Positions 53,047-63,200 of a stretch of 64,000 bases of DNA are shown one piece after another. The notes under the pieces were generated by a model. That model was given only the letters and a program-made list of their open reading frames with translations. It had not been told where the DNA came from and made no database searches. How positions within the stretch are numbered: position 1 is the stretch's first letter; every line of letters begins with the position of its first letter. Both the position numbers and the translations under genes were made by a program. The DNA lies in NCBI RefSeq assembly GCF_038725785.1, contig NZ_CP109796.1:6572501-6636500 (forward strand), written 5' to 3'. Source of the DNA: Termitidicoccus mucosus (GTDB lineage: Bacteria; Verrucomicrobiota; Verrucomicrobiia; Opitutales; Opitutaceae).

Positions 53047-54735
53047 TCAGACGCTTGCGAGGTCGTGCTCATCCGCGGGGCTGCCCGCGTAACCGTCCTC
53101 GTGGCGGTCGTATTCCGTGTCCGCGTTGAGTTCCGGTTCCCCGGTGTCGGGAGCTTGTTCCGGTGCGGTGGCGGGTTGTTCGGGATCGGCGCCGATTTCG
53201 GATTGCGCGGGTTCCTGGTAGGAGGGCAGTCCCTCACTGTTGACTTGTCTCACCTCCTGGATCAATGCGACCACTTTTTCGGCCTCTTCGATCTTGGCAT
53301 GGGTGGACTTGAGTTCGGCGCCGGGTTGCAGGTGGATTTGTTCTCTTCGGAACTTGGCGTTCAAAGAGGCGAGCAGGCTCGGGTGAAGTTCCGGCAGCCC
53401 CGCGTTGGGATTGGGTTCGCGAATCCCCTCTCCGTCTGCGGCATAGGCGGGCGTGCGCACGAAGGTGTCATCGTCGGTTTTGACGACGACCTGCTTGGCG
53501 CGGGTTTCCTCGGCCAGATGCACGTATCGTTTTTGCGCATCGGAGAGGGTATCGAAGCCGAGTTCCCGGGCTTGTTTGAGGGCGGGGATGGCCGCCTTGT
53601 AGTCGTCGATGGAGAACTCCGGTTTGTATTTGGGCGGCTCGTAGGTGAGGCCCCGGGCCCTGGCGAAGATCTGGTTGCCTTGGAACTCCGCGTCACGCAG
53701 TTTCTGCGCGTCGAAATTAGTCCTGCTGAACAGGAGGACCGCCTGGCGGATGCCTTCGGCGAGCACCATGTTTCCGAATTGCCCGTCGGCCAGGTAGCCG
53801 TCGTCCTTCATGGCGAGGATTTTGTTTTCCCGTTCCTCCGTCAGTTTCTTCTGGTTGGCGACGTTCGGGTGAACGCTGTAGTTCCAGTCGAGGATGGCCG
53901 CGGTCAGGTTTTGGATGATGGTGTTGTTCAGGGGGAGGCGCCGCTCCCGGGCCTGCTCCTGGGGTTTCGGCTGCGGTTTTTCTTTGGCCGCGGGCCTGGC
54001 ATGTTTGTCCACGAGCGCCTCGTTGTTGAGATCGAAGAGTTTTTGGGCCGTTTCGATTTTTTTCAGCTGTTGCTGGAATTGCACTTCGATTTTGTCCGCG
54101 TTGACGCCGTAGTCGGCGTAGTTTTGCAGGACGGTCTGGATGGACTTGCCGATGGACGGATTGAGTTCCACGATGCCCGCGTTGGGATTTTTTTCCGTCC
54201 TGGGCTTCGCGTTGACCGGTTTTTGGGTTTCGGGATCGATGTCCGCGGAATATTCAACCGTGTTGATCCGCCGGCCTTCCCTGTTGTATATGTTTGTATA
54301 AACAAACACTTCCTCCGGGGAGATGCGCACGTGTTGTTTTTGTTCCTCGGAGAGGGCGTCGAAGCCCCCGGCCCGGGCCTTGGCGAGGGACTCCATGGCG
54401 GCCAGGTAGTCCGGGGTGTCGAACTTCGGCGTTTTGCTTTCGGGCGTATGCCCGAAGAGTTCGTTGCCCCGCCTGGTATACGCGAGCAGGCTGCGCGCAT
54501 CCTGTCCTCTGGTCATGCGCGCGAGGGCGTAGGTTTCCGGGGTCAGGTTGAGGTTGCCTTTCGGGGTTGCGACCAGATGCCCGTCCTTCGTGAGTTGCGC
54601 GACGAGGGACGCGATCTCCGCGGGGACGGGTTTGTTGCCGTGGATGGCGGAATTATATCCGTGGATGGCCTTGGACAGGCCGGCGATGGTTTCGCGGGGA
54701 AGCCATTTGGTGGTGTTGGCGGTTGCAGTTGCCAT
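53047..54735 (-). CDS. Hypothetical 562-aa protein built of two tandem repeats
   Basis: The N- and C-halves are related: YNSAIHGN and YNYSVHPN near residues 27 and 285; FDTPDYLAAMESLAKARAGG FDALSEEQKQHVRISPEE against FSIDDYKAAIPALKQARELG FDTLSDAQKRYVHLAEE; NPNAGIVELNPSIGKSIQTV against NPNAGLPELHPSLLASLNAK. Each repeat is about 230 aa and mostly helical. No transmembrane segment, signal peptide or known domain. A charged linker (ARPAAKEKPQPKPQEQARER) joins the halves, and a long acidic, Pro/Glu-rich tail follows. It is the first gene of the island's minus-strand group. Confidence 0.7.
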   Translation of the reverse strand: MATATANTTKWLPRETIAGLSKAIHGYNSAIHGNKPVPAEIASLVAQLTKDGHLVATPKGNLNLTPETYALARMTRGQDARSLLAYTRRGNELFGHTPESKTPKFDTPDYLAAMESLAKARAGGFDALSEEQKQHVRISPEEVFVYTNIYNREGRRINTVEYSADIDPETQKPVNAKPRTEKNPNAGIVELNPSIGKSIQTVLQNYADYGVNADKIEVQFQQQLKKIETAQKLFDLNNEALVDKHARPAAKEKPQPKPQEQARERRLPLNNTIIQNLTAAILDWNYSVHPNVANQKKLTEERENKILAMKDDGYLADGQFGNMVLAEGIRQAVLLFSRTNFDAQKLRDAEFQGNQIFARARGLTYEPPKYKPEFSIDDYKAAIPALKQARELGFDTLSDAQKRYVHLAEETRAKQVVVKTDDDTFVRTPAYAADGEGIREPNPNAGLPELHPSLLASLNAKFRREQIHLQPGAELKSTHAKIEEAEKVVALIQEVRQVNSEGLPSYQEPAQSEIGADPEQPATAPEQAPDTGEPELNADTEYDRHEDGYAGSPADEHDLASV

Positions 54736-55131
54736 GTTGATCTTTCTAGTGTCGCCCCCCGGGTGGGAGGACTTCGGAACACGTGGAGCCAGAAGGCTGG
54801 CATGACATGCTCCGGCACAGGACGCCTTTCCAGACAGAGGAGGACATTTAGTGATTCCTGCACGTGCGTCCTATGGAACATTGGACAATCCCCGGAAATT
54901 TTTTTGGAAAAAATCCGATTTCCATTTTTGTTTTATGGATGAGTGTCTTTTGATTTTTGCGCCCGCCCCGGTTTCAAGAAATCGGGGCGGGCGCATTGGG
55001 ATCGACATGGCTGATGCATGGAAAAGATTAAATTTTGTGCCGGTGCGGGTCCCCGCCTAGCTGTTCACTATGGCTGGCTTGGTGATGCCGGATTTTCCCG
55101 GAAGGCGGGATTTGGCATAGGGGAGGGGTCT
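54736..55131. other. Gene-free stretch with one long palindrome
   Basis: A 396-bp gap upstream of the 562-aa gene, where its promoter should lie. It contains a perfect 12-bp-arm inverted repeat, GCGCCCGCCCCG (54959-54970) and CGGGGCGGGCGC (54983-54994); no T-run follows it on either strand, so it is not a standard terminator. The rest is AT-rich (TTTTTTTGGAAAAAATCC near 54898) with no convincing ORF. Confidence 0.6.
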
Positions 55132-55512
55132 ATGAGATTGGAACTGAATTTATTGATGCGGAAGCCGGTCAAGTTTTTGGGAATATTCGAGATTGTGGAT
55201 GTGGTGTCCGGACTGTTTGGGTTGATTGTCTCGGTGCTGGCCTATGGCCTGGCGGATTTTCCGCTGTGGCTGGCGATTTTGTCGGGCATGGCGCCGGTGG
55301 CGGCTTTTTTTCTAAAATTCCGGGTGGGTCGCAGGCCGGGGTATTTCCGGCATTGGGTGGAGGCGAAGGTGCGGGCGCGGCATTGGGTGAGCGGGTTTAT
55401 CCAGCGAGGCCGGCTGGATGATTTTGCCGTGCGGGTGCCGGGCTGGGCGCCGCCGCGCGTGCAAACGCCGGATGATGACCGGACCGCAGGGTCGGAGTTT
55501 TCGGGCCGGTGA
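55132..55512 (+). CDS. Small two-helix membrane protein, possibly TraL/VirB3-like
   Basis: 126 aa from the ATG at 55132, which has a strong ribosome-binding site (GGGGAGGGG, 55121-55129) and is preferred over an upstream start in the same frame. MRLELNLLMRKPVKFLGIFE then two hydrophobic helices (VVSGLFGLIVSVLAYGLADF and PLWLAILSGMAPVAAFFLKF) and a basic VGRRPGYFRHWVEAKVRARH. A short N-terminus, paired helices and a Gly-Arg-Pro-rich cytoplasmic segment resemble the TraL/VirB3 subunits of conjugative type IV secretion. Similarity is by topology, not by a diagnostic motif. If correct, it is a relic of a conjugative element. Confidence 0.5.
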   Translation: MRLELNLLMRKPVKFLGIFEIVDVVSGLFGLIVSVLAYGLADFPLWLAILSGMAPVAAFFLKFRVGRRPGYFRHWVEAKVRARHWVSGFIQRGRLDDFAVRVPGWAPPRVQTPDDDRTAGSEFSGR

Positions 55513-55565
55513 GGGCATGGAATTTTCTCGTGGATGCCCGGCTCGCGGCGAAGATTTTTTAAGTT

Positions 55566-55655
55566 TTGAGCCAACTCAACCGTGCTGCCGAGAAGGAAAA
55601 TCGCCCCCCGAAGCGCTCCGACCTCTGTGAATCCGACTCCATCGAGCAGGATGCC
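55566..55655 (+). pseudogene. Stray dnaB fragment
   Basis: Thirty codons: [30 protein letters not shown], matching [29 protein letters not shown] of the intact DnaB (21046-21132) with a few changes. No DnaB sequence lies either side: upstream is the end of the TraL-like gene region, downstream is the RAYT gene's end. It is a displaced piece, probably carried by a mobile element or a recombination event. Confidence 0.8.
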
Positions 55656-55665
55656 GTCGGCCGTG

Positions 55666-56661
55666 TCACGAGCCAAAGGCTTGTTTGCGCAGGCCACGCA
55701 GGGCGGTCAGTTCGCCGCCCCAGTCGGTCAGCGCGGGCAGCGGGCGTGGCGCGCTGCCCGCGCGGCGATGGAGTTTGCAGCGGTAGTGAGCGAGGTGTTG
55801 CGCGACGAAGGCTTTGCCGCCGAGCACCGCTCCGTCGGTGAAGTAGCGTATCCGGCATCTTAATACGGTCGCCAGCGGCAGGCGGGTTTTGCTCTTGAGG
55901 GCTTGCTCGAATTGCTCGAAAGAAATGGCGGCGGCATGTTCCTTGGGCGCACTGCCTTTGCCAAAGAGGGATTCGCGATAAGCGGCTTGCACGGTGGGCC
56001 AGTGCTGGCCTTCGCCGATGATGTGGGTGAGGCCGGCGCGGGCGGGTTTGTTTCCTGCCACGGCCTCGGCGTAGCCGCAGAAGCGGTAGTCTTTCGGGGC
56101 GGTAGCGAGGCCGGCGCGCACGCAGTTCAAGTCGATGTAGGCGGCCATCGTTTCCAAGACGCGACCCTTGGGTTCGAGGAGAACGGACTTGAAGCGTTCC
56201 GACCAGAGCGTGCCGTAGCGGCGATGGCTGCGGTTGAACCAGACGGAGAAGCGTTGTTTTGCCAGTTTCATGAACTGCGAGATGTCGCCCATGAGCGCGA
56301 GTTGGCGTTTGCGCCACGCATCGGCCTCGGGACCTCCGGTTTTTAATTGGACCTCGATCACGTCGAGTCGGGCCGCTTGGTAAAGGGTGGGTTTGGGATA
56401 CATTGCCCGGTAGCGGCGCAAAAGCTCGGCATCGGGGATTTGCGAGGCGGGAGGCACGCGGACGAGCACGTGGAAGTGGTTGGAGAGGATGGCGTAGGTG
56501 AGGATTTGCAGGCCGCAGTAGTCGGCGGTCTGCCAGAGTTGCCGGCGGAGGATTTCCTTCGCGGGATCGTCCAGCAAACGCTCGCCGTTCACCGTCCGGG
56601 TCATGCAGTGGTAGATCGCCTCGCCTTCAACGGGGGAGATTTTGATGCGCGCGGTTCTCAT
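55666..56661 (-). CDS. REP-associated tyrosine transposase (RAYT, Y1 family)
   Basis: 331 aa. The HUH motif is in [11 protein letters not shown] and the catalytic Tyr is in [15 protein letters not shown], with [16 protein letters not shown] at the start, as in the TnpA-REP group related to IS200/IS605. RAYTs cut single-stranded REP hairpins and are thought to have spread them. The C-terminal 100 residues ([40 protein letters not shown]) form the domain specific to the larger RAYT subfamily. GTAG-starting REP-like repeats occur in the window at 4028, 16907, 32439 and 36025, making this a candidate partner. Confidence 0.9.
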   Translation of the reverse strand: MRTARIKISPVEGEAIYHCMTRTVNGERLLDDPAKEILRRQLWQTADYCGLQILTYAILSNHFHVLVRVPPASQIPDAELLRRYRAMYPKPTLYQAARLDVIEVQLKTGGPEADAWRKRQLALMGDISQFMKLAKQRFSVWFNRSHRRYGTLWSERFKSVLLEPKGRVLETMAAYIDLNCVRAGLATAPKDYRFCGYAEAVAGNKPARAGLTHIIGEGQHWPTVQAAYRESLFGKGSAPKEHAAAISFEQFEQALKSKTRLPLATVLRCRIRYFTDGAVLGGKAFVAQHLAHYRCKLHRRAGSAPRPLPALTDWGGELTALRGLRKQAFGS

Positions 56662-57249
56662 GGGGAATAGAAATGGGGCGGAAAAGGAGGCTTGTCAATG
56701 TATTTTCGACCTGTCCCTTATGAATGACTCTTATGAATGGCTCTTATGAATGGCTCAAACTATGAAAACATTCGTGTATGTAGCCTATTACGGATAAAAG
56801 AAAAGTAAATTTGACAGCCGCCCTAAAAATCATTCGCTAGGCCCCGGCAGCATGGAAACGCAAAGGCTTTTCTTTCTGTCATCAAAATGCCTCCGCCACA
56901 TGCCATATCGTTCAGTTTCGCCGCTCGCACGAGCAGTGGAGTGAATGCTATTGCAATTAATATGGAGGGTATAAAGAAATTCGCAACTCATTGTTGCGGA
57001 AATAGTTCCCCGCAGTTCAAAGATAATTGCGCGAAGCGCAAAAGATCATGCCGGCTTGCGCTGCGCCATGAAATCGCGGGGAGGACATTCCAGTATGCGC
57101 CGGGCCGCGTGGCACGAGCGCCTCGCCCATGGGTTTGAAGGATTGGCGGCGCGGAGCGCCCCCATCGACGGGTCTCCAATGCCACTCGCCCCGGCAACTT
57201 CTCATGAAAAAGCAATCAGTTCTCTCTAATTTCATATTGTAAAACTTAC
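56662..57249. other. Gene-free stretch upstream of the autotransporter gene
   Basis: 588 bp. It contains three 13-bp tandem repeats TTATGAATG(A/G)CTC at 56718-56756 and a moderately AT-rich region. The piece 57095-57170 has CGAGCGCCTCGCCCATGGG and GGCGGCGCGGAGCGCC short palindromic runs. No convincing ORF. The promoter of the gene at 57250 must lie here, but I do not see a good -35/-10 pair. Confidence 0.5.
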
Positions 57250-60200
57250 ATGAATATCGCCCTCCGCATCCTCCGCCTCACGGCATCCATGCTTCTGGCA
57301 TCCGGTTTGCTCCATGCCCAGACCTCCGGCACCTTCACCGGCACCGGCCCCGCTTGGGACTGGGCCGACGCCGCCAACTGGTCTTCCGCCGCCGCGCCCG
57401 GCTCCGCCGCGGGCGACTCCGCCGTCCTCAACGCCGCCGCGAACACCGCCCTCGCCGGCCGCACCCTCTCGCTCACCGGCGCGGGCGCGCCCGGCGGCGT
57501 CACGCTCGGCTCGCTCGCCGTCACCGGCGGCGCGGGCGTCGGCGCGTCCGGCACGCTCACCATCGGCGCCGCCGCCTCGCCCTCGCTTCTTTTCGACACC
57601 GGCGTCCCCGGCGCGCCCGCCACGCTCTCGCTCTCCGGCGGCGCGGCCCTGCGCATCCTCGCCGATGTCTCCGCCGCCGCCGACCTCGCCATCAACAACA
57701 ACTCCGCCGTGCTCGGCTCCATCGTCCTCGGCGGCGCGGCCACAGTCGCCGGACAGGCGCTCTTCAACATCTCCGACGCCGACGGCTCCATCACCGTCGC
57801 CGGCCCGTTCGCCGCCGCCTCGCTCGTCAAAAACGGCGCCGGCGCCCTCCGCCTCGACTCCGCCAACGCCGCCATCGCCGGCAACGTCTCCTTCAACGCC
57901 GGCTCCATCGTCGTCGGCGCGGACAACGCCCTCGGCACCGGCGCCCTCGTCCTCAACGCCCCCGCCGCCCTTCGCCTGAACCTCGCCGGCTCCGACGCCG
58001 CGCCCGCGCAAAACCGCTCCCTCGCCAACTCCATCGACCTCTCCACCACCGACCTCATCGTGGGCCGCGCCGATCAGGCCACCGCCACCGCGCTGCGCAC
58101 CCTTTCCCTCAATCCCGCCGCCGCCGCCGTCTCCGCGCTCGGCTCCGGCACGCGCGTCATCACCGTTGACCCGCTCACCGGCCTCGCCTTCGGCGCGAAC
58201 CAATCCTTCTCCGGCGGCACCCTCCTCAAGCAAGGCGGCGGCGTCCTCACCCTCGCCGGCGCGCAAAGCACCTTTCAAAAATTCGACATCCAGCTCGGCA
58301 CCGTCCGCGGCGAACTCGCCTCCGACATGACCCTCGGCGCCGGCCCCAGCATCCTCGGCGCGGGCAACATCAACGTCTCCGGCGGCAACACCGTCCTCGA
58401 ACTCACCGCCTCCAACCCCGCCGCCACCCTCACCCTCGGCGCCGGCGCGTCCATCACCCTCTCCGACTACGCCACCTTCCGCCTCTCCGGCGGCGGCCTC
58501 GCGCTCCTGGGCGGCACCATCGACCTCGGCGGCACCGGCCTCCTCGACTACGGCGCGGGTACCGTCACCCTCGGCAGCACGCAAATCCTCAACGCCCCCG
58601 CCTCCGGCCTCAACTTCGGCGGCAACCTCGTCTTCACCGACCTCACCGGCATCATTTCCGCCGCCGCCCACCGCCTCAATCTCATCGGCGCCGGCACGCA
58701 AACCCTCTCTTACAACGACGCGGGCCCGGGCAACGTTTCCGTCGCCGCCACCGTCGTGAAAACCGGCCCCGGCGAGACCATCCTCGACGCCTCCATCAAC
58801 TCGCTGGTCTTCTCCACCGGCGGCGGCCTCGTCCTCCAGTCCGGCACGCTCTCCCTCGGCAAGGCCGGCCAATACTCCGCCGGCTCCGCCGCCACCACCT
58901 TCACCGGCGGCACCGCCGTCCTCGCCTTGCGCGGCTTCGACCAGGCCAGCATGGGCACCGTCGTCATCGCCCCCGCCGCCGCCGCCACCTTCGCCTTCGG
59001 CGGCGACATCGCCACCTCCACCACCCTCGGCCTCGGCAACATCGTCTTCGGCAGCGCCTCCCTCCTCCGCATCCGCGACTACACCAACGCCGCGCTCTCC
59101 GCCGCGCCCGACACCCTCACCGCCGTCAACGCCCCCTCCCTCACCGCCGCCGAACTCTCCCAAATCTGGTTCCACGGCTACAACAAGGGCGCCGCCCTCA
59201 TCAACACCAACGAACTCGCCCCCGTCACCCTCCTCGACAGCACCTGGAGCGGCGCCGGCGGCACCTTCGACTGGCGCACCGCCGCCAACTGGGTCGGCGG
59301 CGACCCCTTCAACATCCCCGACTCCCCCGGCGCCACCGCCCGCATCACCGCCCTCGGCGGGCCCTTCGCCCAGAAAACCTTCAACCTCGGCGGCACCGTC
59401 ACCCTCGGCCGGCTCCTCGTCAGCGTCGGCGGCGACTGGAGCATGGGCGGCACCCTCGTCTTCGACAGCGGCGACCCCGCCACCGCCGCCGTCATCAGCA
59501 GCGCCGGCGCCTCTTTCTACACGCCCAACTCCGTCATCCTCAAAAGCGACCTCCGCAAAATCGGCGCCGCCAACATCTATGTCGGCAGCCTCATCTCCGA
59601 CGACTACGCCGCCTCCGGCATCCGTCGGAAAGTCATCGTCGAGCAGGGCTCCTGGAGCCCCTATAACGTCGCCAGCTCCTACTCCGGCGGCACCGAGCTG
59701 CGGGACGGCACCGTGACGCGCCTCCACCTGACGCACACCAACGGCATTGTCGCCGGCAATTTCCTCGGCACCGGCACCATCTGGATTTCGCCCGACAACC
59801 CCGCCGGCACCGCCTCGCTCTACTCGATGCACATGGGCAACAGCACCCCCGGCGGCGCGGTCCGCCTCGACAACCCCATCGTCCTCACCGGCAACCTGAA
59901 CACCGGCGCCATCTACTACAACTACTCCGGCGCCGTCGAGCTCACCGGCACCCGCACCATCAACATCGGCTCCAACACCATCTCGCAGGACTGGGTGAGC
60001 AGCGCCTACAGCGTCGTCTTCGGCGCCGGCTTTGATTTCACCGGCACCGGCGCCCTGCGGCTCACCGGCGCCTACGGCAGGCGCATCGCCGGCGACCACA
60101 ACGGCCTCAACACCTTCTCCGGCGGCCTCTACAATGGCGGCAGCCATCTCTGGATCACCGGCCTCAACAAAGACCTCGTCGTCGGCGAGCTCGACCCCGG

Positions 60201-63200
60201 CCATAACTACCTCGGCAGCGGCGATGTCACCATCGACAGCCCCATCTACATCAACGGCACCGGCAAAATCATCCTCAAGGGCAGCCTCCTCACGATCAAC
60301 GGCGCCATCACCTTCGGCTACGCCCCCGAGGGCGGCATGTGGCTCTCCGGCGGCACCGTGGCGGGCACCGGCATGCTCCGCGCCGACCGCGACCTCTATT
60401 TCGACGGCAGCGTTGTCAACTCCACCGTCGGCCTGCAATTCCTCAGCAACCTGACCAACCGCGTGTATTCCACCGCAAACAACCCCCTCGGCGGCGTCGG
60501 CGGCACCGTCTCCGTCGGCTACGTCACCAAGGGCGAGACCAGCGTCAGAATCATCGACGCCAGCGTCGGCCTGCTGGACGTCGGCGACTACATCAGCGTC
60601 ACCGGCGGCATCCTCCGCCTCGACGCGGACAATCAGATCAAGGCCGCCAACCTCATCCTGAACGGCGGCGTGTTCGACACCGCCGGCCACACCCTCGGCT
60701 ATACCGGCACCGGCGCCGGCGACCACGGCATCCGCACCCTCACGCTGGCGGGCGACAGTTCCCTCTCGGTCGGCGCGGGCGGCATCACCTTCGACCGCGT
60801 CAACACCACCGGCTGGTCTCTCGCCTCGCAACTCATCCTGCAAAACGACGGCAGCTCCTGGGTCGCCAGCGGCACCGGCTCCCACCTTCGCTTCCTCACC
60901 GACATCAGCACGCTCTTCAACGCCGCGAACTGGAGCACCATTCTGGACAACATCGCCTTCACCGGCTACGAAAACGGCGCGCAGCTCTCGGCCCTGACCG
61001 GCGGCTATTATTACCTCATCCCCGACGCCGCCACCACCAACGAATGGAGCGGCGGCAGCGCGGCCAACTGGCTCTGGAGCGACCCCGCCAACTGGCGTGC
61101 CGGCACGCACCCCGCCGCCGCCGGCGCCAGCGCCTCCATCCGCGACCTCGACCCGCGCCTCGCCGCCGCCACGCGCACCATCGATGTGGACGGCGACTAC
61201 ACCATCGGCTCCCTCAACCTCCAGTCCTCCTACGCCCTCAACCTCGGCGGCGCGGGCAAACTCATTTTCTCCAACACCGGCGGCCTCAACGCCTCCGTCA
61301 AGGTCGCCGGCCAGGCGCGCACCATCGGCGCCGCGTGGCAGCTCGACTCCGACACCGACCTCACCCACAGCGTTTCCTACAACGCCGGCGTGCTCACGCT
61401 CAACAACGCCCTCACCGGCGCGGGCGACCTCATCGTCCGCTCCGGCGTCGCGCAGTCCCTGCTCGTGCTCCAAGGCAACAACGCCGCCTGGTCGGGCGAC
61501 CTCGTTTGGAAGGATCCCCGCGTGATCTTCGGCCTCACCGGCGCCGCCGGAGCGCCCCTCGCCGGCACGGGCCGCTTCCTCATCGGCGAAACCGCCGCCG
61601 ACGCCGCCGGCACCTACCGCATCGAGGCCCGCACTGCCGCCCGCACCGCCATCCTCGCCGGCGGCTACGAACTCTGGGGCAACCTCACCCTCCAAAGCCC
61701 CGTCAACACCACCAACCAATACAACAACCTCACCCTCGACGGCACCGGCCTCCTCGCCGGCACCGGCACCCGCACCATCACCGTCGCCGGCACCGCCGAG
61801 CAGCGCCCCGTCCTCCGCCTCACCGGCGCCATCACCGGCGCCGCCGGCCTCCTCAAGACCGGCCTCGGCCAGCTCCGCCTCGACTCCACCAACACCTTCG
61901 TCGGCGACTTCGTGTGGTCGCAGGGCGGCCTCCAGCTCTACGCCGACAACGCCCTCGGCACCGGCGTGTTCCGCATGAACGCGAGCGGCGAGCCGGCGAC
62001 GATTAATCTCGGCGGCGGCACCCGCGTGCTCGACAACCCGTTCGTCATCACTGCCGGCATTACTCCGGTTTTCACCGGCGGCACCCTCGTCTTCGACGCC
62101 GACAGCTCCCTCGTTGGCTCCAGCACCCTGAACGGCACCTGGACTCCGCGCGGCGGCGCGCTGGTTGTTTTTGGCAAAAACCACGTCATCGAGGGCACGG
62201 GCGGCTTCGGCAACACCAACGGCGGCAAAAATCTCCGCTTCCTCGGCGGCGACAACACCTTCACCGGCGGCCTCAGCATGGACAATGTGTCCGCCTCCAC
62301 CATCGAGATCGGCGCGAGCTCCACGCAGGACGGCGCGGGCGTCGTGACCGCCGGCCCCATCGGCGTCGGCACGTTCACCACCAACGTCAATGCCAGGCTC
62401 GCCGTTTACAGCGACGACGCCCTCGTCACCACCCACATCCTCGGCAACACCGTCAACCTCTCCGGTGGCAATGGCATCATCTTTGGCAAATCCGCCGCCG
62501 CCGAAAACACCGCCGACACCCTCGTCCTCTCCGCCGGCACCCTCGCGCTCGCGCAAAACAACGACACCGCCTTCAACATCGGCGCCGGCGCCACCCTCCG
62601 CGTGGACTCGAAGATCACCGACGGCGCGGCGGGCCGCCAGCTCGTCAAGACCGGCGACGGCGTGCTGGAGCTCGACAACACCGCCAACGAAATCTCCGCC
62701 GGCATTCAGGCCCGCGCCGGCATCGTCCGCGACCGCGTCACCGGCGCGAGCGTGACCGTCGGCGGCGGCGCGCCCACCGCCTTCGGCACCGGCCCGCTCA
62801 GCACCTACGCCGCCAGCGGCGACGCCGGCGCCTTCGAAATCGCCGCCGATGACGGCGCCTTCGTCACCATCGCCGGCAACAACGCCTTTCTCCTGAACGA
62901 CAACGGCGCGCTCCGCGTCACCGGCAACGGCGTGACGACCATCCTCGGCGCCGGCGGCTCGCTCGTCAGCACCTCCGCCGCCGGGCGCGAAGGCCGCCTC
63001 GTCGCCGACTACGTGCAAACGACCGACTACACCCTCGGCGTGAAGCTCGCCGCGCAGCACTGGGAACTCGGCGCCGGCACCGTGCAACTCACCCGCGCCA
63101 ACCTCCTCAACACCACCGGCACCATCACCCTCGCCGCCGGCGCCGTGCTCGACATCCAGAAGAACACCCAGCTCATCCAGAACCTCATCGTGAACGGCAA

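Noticed and set aside
54959-54994. Terminator at the 12-bp palindrome
   Set aside because: The stem is strong but no T-run follows it on either strand; an operator or repeat is equally likely.
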